Source: Phocaeicola vulgatus
GTDB lineage: Bacteria; Bacteroidota; Bacteroidia; Bacteroidales; Tannerellaceae
Length of the DNA stretch: 64,000 bases
Reading direction: 5' to 3'
Assembly: GCA_022009975.1 (NCBI GenBank)
Contig: CP091733.1
Location: 2,276,501-2,340,500, forward strand
Shown here: piece after piece, positions 60,008 to 64,000 of the stretch
Layout: the number at the start of each line of letters is the position of its first letter
Position numbering within the stretch: position 1 is the first letter of the stretch
The notes under the pieces: generated by a model
Told to the model about the DNA's origin: nothing
Seen by the model: only the letters and a program-made list of their open reading frames with translations
Database searches by the model: none
Position numbers and translations under genes: made by a program

Positions 60008-60957
60008 ATGAACGTAATTGACTTAATTAACAATAGCAAAAGTACAGCTTTTTCTTTTGAGATTCTGCCTCCACTGAAAGGAAACAGCATCCAAAAGGTT
60101 TATAATGTCATTGACAAACTTCGTGAATTTGATCCGAAATACATTAATATCACGTCTCATCACAGTGAAAACATTTATAAGGCACAACCGGACGGAAGCC
60201 TCCGCAAAGTAAATGTCCGCAAACGTCCGGGATCCGTTGCAATTGCTTCTGCCATCCAAACAAATATGGCATTCCGGCTGTACCTCATATCATTTGTAAA
60301 GGTTTTACCAAGGATGAAACGGAATATGCTCTTATCGACTTGAATTTCTTGGGTGTGAACAACGTTTTGCTGCTTCGCGGAGATGTAAAGACATTAGAGC
60401 CTGTGCAAGATCCGGAAAATTACCATGAACATGCTACGGATCTCCAGCAACAGGTCAATCTATTCAATAAAGGCGTTGCGCTGGACGGTTCACATATTGA
60501 TGGAATTGAAACTCCTTTCTCATACGGCATGGCTTGCTATCCGGAAAAGCATGAAGAAGCGCCGAACATGGAGTCAGATATCTATTATGCTAAGGAGAAG
60601 GTGAAGAATGGAGCCAGCTATTTGGTGACTCAAATGTTCTTTGACAACAGTAAATATTTCGCTTTTGTAGAGCGTTGCAGGAAAGAGGGCATTGAAGTTC
60701 CAATCATTCCAGGAATCAAACCGATTGTTTTCAAGAATCAACTAACAGTCTTGCCTAAGATTTTCCGTTCGGACATTCCGGAGCCATTCGCAGCTGAATT
60801 GCGCAAATGCAAGAGCGACGAAGATGCAATGGAGGTCGGAATCGAATGGTGTATCGGACAATGCAAAGAGTTAATTGCCCACGGCGTACCAAGTTTGCAT
60901 TTCTACACATTATTGGCTTCCGAAAGCGTCAAACGTATTGCCAAAGAGATTTACTAA
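60008..60957 (+). CDS. metF: 5,10-methylenetetrahydrofolate reductase MetF (frameshifted)
   Basis: FAD enzyme reducing methylene-THF to methyl-THF for methionine synthesis. Starts MNVIDLINNSKSTAFSFEIL (catalytic Glu in FEILPP), YINITSHHS. The frame fails at about 60260-60266 (ACAAATATGG; one A missing), and the correct frame reads KYGIPAVPHIICKGFTKDET, then LLLRGDVKT, GACYPEKH-type motif and VTQMFFDN. Repaired length about 316 residues. The SGNH gene follows 21 bases later. Confidence 0.94.
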
Positions 60958-60978
60958 ACATTATAATAACCCAATATC

Positions 60979-61656
60979 ATGAAGAGAATATGGATTGCAA
61001 CCCTTTGTCTATTCGGAGCTCTGCAGTTATCTGCTCAAGAGCCACTCAAAGACTGGGCTAATTTCGGGAAATACGAACAAGAGAATGCAGCAATTAAGCA
61101 ACCGGTCAAAGTCGTTTTCATGGGTAATTCCATCACGGAAGGTTGGCGTGCAACAGACCCGGACTTTTTCACAAAGAACAATTATGCGGGAAGAGGCATT
61201 GGCGGACAAGTTTCTGCTCAAATGCTGATGCGTTTCCGTCCGGATGTGATTGACTTGGAACCTCTGGCTGTTGTTATTTTGGCAGGGACAAATGACTTGG
61301 CGCATAATGACTATGCCGTTTCTCCGGAAAAGACATTTGGCAACATTGTGTCGATGATTCAGTTGGCAGAAGCTAACCGAATCAAGGTAATCCTCTGCTC
61401 CACCATGCCGGCATACCAGTTTGGTTGGCGTAAGGAATTAAGACCGGCTGAAGAAATCAAAGCTCTTAATTCCAAATTAAAAGCGTATGCGCATGAACAT
61501 AATATCACATACGTCGATTATCATGCAGCAATGCAAGACGAACGTGGCGGACTACCGGAAAAGTATTCCAAAGATGGAGTCCATCCGACATTGGAAGGAT
61601 ACAAAGTAATGGAAAAATTGGTCCAAGAAGCTATCCATAAAGTATTGAGCGAATAA
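60979..61656 (+). CDS. Secreted SGNH/GDSL-family esterase
   Basis: 225 residues with a signal peptide (MKRIWIATLCLFGALQLSAQ). SGNH blocks: FMGNSITEGW (nucleophile Ser), GRGIGGQVS (Gly), LAGTNDLAHN (Asn) and DGVHPTLEGY (Asp/His). Likely a lipase, acyl or acetyl esterase acting on glycans or lipids outside the inner membrane. Intact. Probably co-transcribed with metF. Strong terminator follows. Confidence 0.88.
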   Translation: MKRIWIATLCLFGALQLSAQEPLKDWANFGKYEQENAAIKQPVKVVFMGNSITEGWRATDPDFFTKNNYAGRGIGGQVSAQMLMRFRPDVIDLEPLAVVILAGTNDLAHNDYAVSPEKTFGNIVSMIQLAEANRIKVILCSTMPAYQFGWRKELRPAEEIKALNSKLKAYAHEHNITYVDYHAAMQDERGGLPEKYSKDGVHPTLEGYKVMEKLVQEAIHKVLSE

Positions 61657-61692
61657 CCATAATTCTTTTCGCAATAGACAGATAGGAACATA

Positions 61693-61740
61693 AAAAAGGC
61701 GGTGTGTCAAATGATTGTTAAGACACACCGCCTTTTTATT
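61693..61740. terminator. Bidirectional terminator between SGNH gene and yebC
   Basis: AAAAGGCGGTGTGTC pairs with GACACACCGCCTTTTT around an 11-base loop. T tracts on both sides. The GCGGTGTGTC arm resembles the ends of repeat R1. Confidence 0.85.
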
Positions 61741-61817
61741 TCATACGATTCCGACAGGGCTATGAAGTGCAAGTTTCGGATAAAACCAGTCCGTTAGCCA
61801 AGCAGATATTGCTCCTT

Positions 61818-62548
61818 TTACTCCTCGTCTTCTTCCCTCATGTTGTGGAAAACATTCTGAACGTCATCGTCCTCTTCCAACTTTTCAATCAATTTCTCGA
61901 TTGTTTCGCGTTGTTCAGGCGTTACGTCCTTCAAGTCGTTCGGAATGCGGACAAACTCACTACTTGTGATTTCGTATCCGTTCTCTTCCAAATACTTCTG
62001 GACAGATGAATTCTGGGCGAAGTCACCATAGATTATAACTTCGTTGCTCTCATCATCTACGTCCAATTCATCAACACCAAGTCGATCAATTCCAGTTCCA
62101 AATCATCCAAAGAAACATTTTCCGGTTTCACGATATGGAACACGCACTTGTGGGAGAACAAAAATTCCAAACTTCCAGTTGTTCCCAAAGAACCACCACA
62201 CTTGTTGAAATAGCTACGCACATTTGCTACTGTACGAGTTGTGTTATCAGTCGCAGTTTCAACGAAGATAGCAATACCATGAGGGCCATAACCTTCATAG
62301 TTCATTTCTTTATAATCCGTGAAATCCTTAGAAACAGCACGTTTGATAGCTCTTTCTACATTTTCCTTCGGCATGTTCTCCTTCTTTGCAGTCTGCATCA
62401 AGACACGCAAGCGAGGGTTGTTTTCAGGATCCGGGCCAGCCTGCTTTGCGCAGATAGTGATTTCCTTACCTAATTTGGTAAAAACACGGGCCATGTTGCC
62501 CCAACGCTTAAACTTTCTTGCTTTACGAAACTCAAACGCTCTTCCCAT
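61818..62548 (-). CDS. yebC: YebC/PmpR-family regulator (frameshifted)
   Basis: Starts MGRAFEFRKARKFKRWGNMA at 62548. Three-domain YebC protein, recently shown in other bacteria to help ribosomes through proline-rich stretches. Conserved: KENVERAIKRA, NYEGYGPHGIAIFVETATDNTTRT, GTTGSLEFLF. The frame fails at about 62079-62081 (GACTTGGTG; one T missing, restored IDFGVDELDVDDE), then VTPEQRETIEKLIEKLEEDDDV. Repaired length about 243 residues. Directly downstream of pheT. Confidence 0.93.
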
Positions 62549-62590
62549 ACTTTATCTTGTTATTATATGTTTTATATTATGTCTATGTTC

Positions 62591-64000
62591 TTAACGGAGT
62601 TGTGCTCCCAGTTTCTGTTCCAGGTTCGTCTGGATTTTCTTCATGATTGCATCAATTTGCTTATCATTCAAAGTCTTTGTTTCATCCTCCAAGAAGAAAC
62701 TTACCGCATACGATTTCTTGCCAGCAGGAAGATTCTTGCCTTCATACACATCAAAGAGGACAACATCTTTCAACAACTTGCGTTCGCTTTCCGATGCAAT
62801 CTTTTGGATTTCCGCAAACTTGACGCTCTTGTCAATCAACAAAGCCAAGTCTCGCTTAACAGCCGGGAACTTAGACAAGTCTGTATAAGTGACTTTGTTT
62901 CTTTGTCTCTTTCATCAAAGCATTCCAAGATAATTCAGCATAATAGACTTCCGTATCAATGTCCATTGCTTTACGGATCTTATGGTTCACAATACCCAAC
63001 GTTCCCAATTGTTTACCTGAATGAGTCGTGATGCTCAATCCTGCATCGTAGATGTCATCAGACAATTGTCCAAATATAACCCTCTTCAAGTTCAATCCCA
63101 AACGCACGAGGATATTTTCAACGTAAGCTTTCAATTCATATACAGAACTCTTTTCATCCGGATGAGCCCAGTTGTTTTCCACATGGTTTCCACAAAGCCA
63201 CAAGCTTAAACGATAGTCTTCGCTAAATTCTGCCAACGGCTCCCCTTCTTTTCTCCGACCCGCATCAAATTGGTAGCAATTACCAAATTCATAAAAACGA
63301 ATATTTCCTTTCTTACGCTTGATATTATGTTCTACACTTTCCAATCCACCAAACAGCAATGTCTGACGCATCACGTTCAAATCCGCACTTAACGGATTCA
63401 TCACTCTTACGCAATGTTCAGCCGGATAAGTTGTCAATGTATCGTAATATGCCGAGCGAGTCAATGAGTTGTTCAATATTTCATTGAAACCACAACCACA
63501 CAACTGTTCGGAAATCAAGTTCTGCATTTTATAGCTCTTGTCTGTCGGAGTCTCATAGCTTAAGCTGGATTTCACATGATCGCCAAACTCTACATTGTTA
63601 TATCCATAGATACGTAAAATATCTTCGATTACATCCACGTCACGCTGTACATCAATACGATAAACTGGAACTTCAATATCCAAATCATCTGCTGTTTCTG
63701 CAACGATTTTCATTTCCAAGCTTTCCAAGATGCTCTTAACTGTATCAACTGGTATATCCTTACCAATCAATGAGTTAATCTTTTCATAGGTAATATGTAC
63801 TTTATACGGTTCAACCACTTGAGGATAAACATCTTGGATTTCTCCTGTAATGGCTCCACCCGCCAATTCCTTAATCAAAGAAGCGGCATACTTCAATATA
63901 TAAATGGTAACATTCGGATCCAATCCACGTTCGTAACGGAAAGAAGAGTCGGTATTCAAACCAAAACGGCGAGCTGTCTTTCTAACCCATGTCGGATGGA
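62591..64000 (-). CDS. pheT: Phenylalanine--tRNA ligase beta subunit (partial, frameshifted)
   Basis: C-terminal part of PheT running off the right edge; in frame to the last base (HPTWVRKTARRFGLNTDSSF). It carries the catalytic-like core (RYERGLDPN, ILRIYGYNNVEF, RVMNPLSADLNVMRQTLLFGG) and the C-terminal FDX-ACB anticodon-binding domain (SKFPAVKRDLALLIDKSVKF). The frame fails at about 62878-62890 (AAGAAACAAAGTC; two A missing, restored KKNKVTYTDLSKF). PheS is expected further right. An operon with yebC, 42 bases apart. Confidence 0.94.

Noticed and set aside
60979..61656. SGNH gene as part of a polysaccharide-utilisation locus
   Set aside because: It follows metF directly and has no SusCD or hydrolase neighbours; a link would be guesswork.
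1..64000. tRNA, rRNA, CRISPR arrays, integrases or a secretion/defence island
   Set aside because: I saw no cloverleaf-like segments, no regularly spaced repeats and no matching protein motifs; the small repeats are dispersed rather than arrayed.

Overview
The window is a Bacteroidales chromosome segment, most like Bacteroides or Parabacteroides (genus not proven). The evidence is a SusC/SusD pair, a type III glutamine synthetase, a DUF1460 hydrolase, the nusB-yajC-ybbR-coaE-DUF5606 operon, and many Bacteroides-type -7 promoter boxes (TAnnTTTG). I see no rRNA, tRNA or CRISPR.

Layout. 0-2 kb: an ECF sigma factor with a downstream membrane protein, and an S1-type RNA-binding protein. 2.2-10.3 kb: susC-susD-DUF5107/TPR, a nutrient-uptake operon. 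10.3-11.3 kb: a graveyard of small repeats and an IS110 remnant. 11.3-27.7 kb: an EF-G paralogue that lacks the usual catalytic His (EF-G2 type), hemW, tamA/tamB, nudC, a zeta-like kinase with a tiny downstream partner, glnN and prmA. 28-33 kb: a glycosyltransferase, a YtxH/holin/orphan envelope cassette, gapA, miaA and kdsA. 33-38.5 kb: an accessory block with an IS1380-type element and an AT-rich outer-membrane receptor gene split by an ISL3/ISAon1-type element with a clean 8-bp target duplication. 38.7-46 kb: a Crp-family regulator, DUF1460, uvrB, a candidate small RNA, and rlmN-DUF4837-pdxA. 46-47.9 kb: an IS1182-like element. 48-54 kb: a proline/glutamate catabolic region (gdhA, DUF4250, proline dehydrogenase, P5C dehydrogenase) with a pair of inverted 119-bp repeats flanking the proline dehydrogenase gene, then oxyR. 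54-64 kb: coaE/ybbR/yajC/nusB, a PUR-family protein, ilvE, metF, an SGNH hydrolase, yebC and the 3' part of pheT.

Functional themes. Proline is converted to glutamate by PRODH and P5CDH; glutamate is then handled by gdhA, glnN and ilvE. Envelope functions are served by SusCD, TamA/B, kdsA, the YtxH/holin cassette and DUF1460.

A strong technical signal runs through the window. At least 18 one- or two-base frameshifts fall in otherwise full-length conserved genes, including essential ones (coaE, pheT, kdsA), and five more fall in transposases. Most lie in short homopolymers and are losses. This looks like uncorrected long-read consensus error rather than gene decay, so genes called frameshifted below are annotated as whole genes. 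One apparent giant fusion protein (tamB-tamA) is explained by a single missing base.
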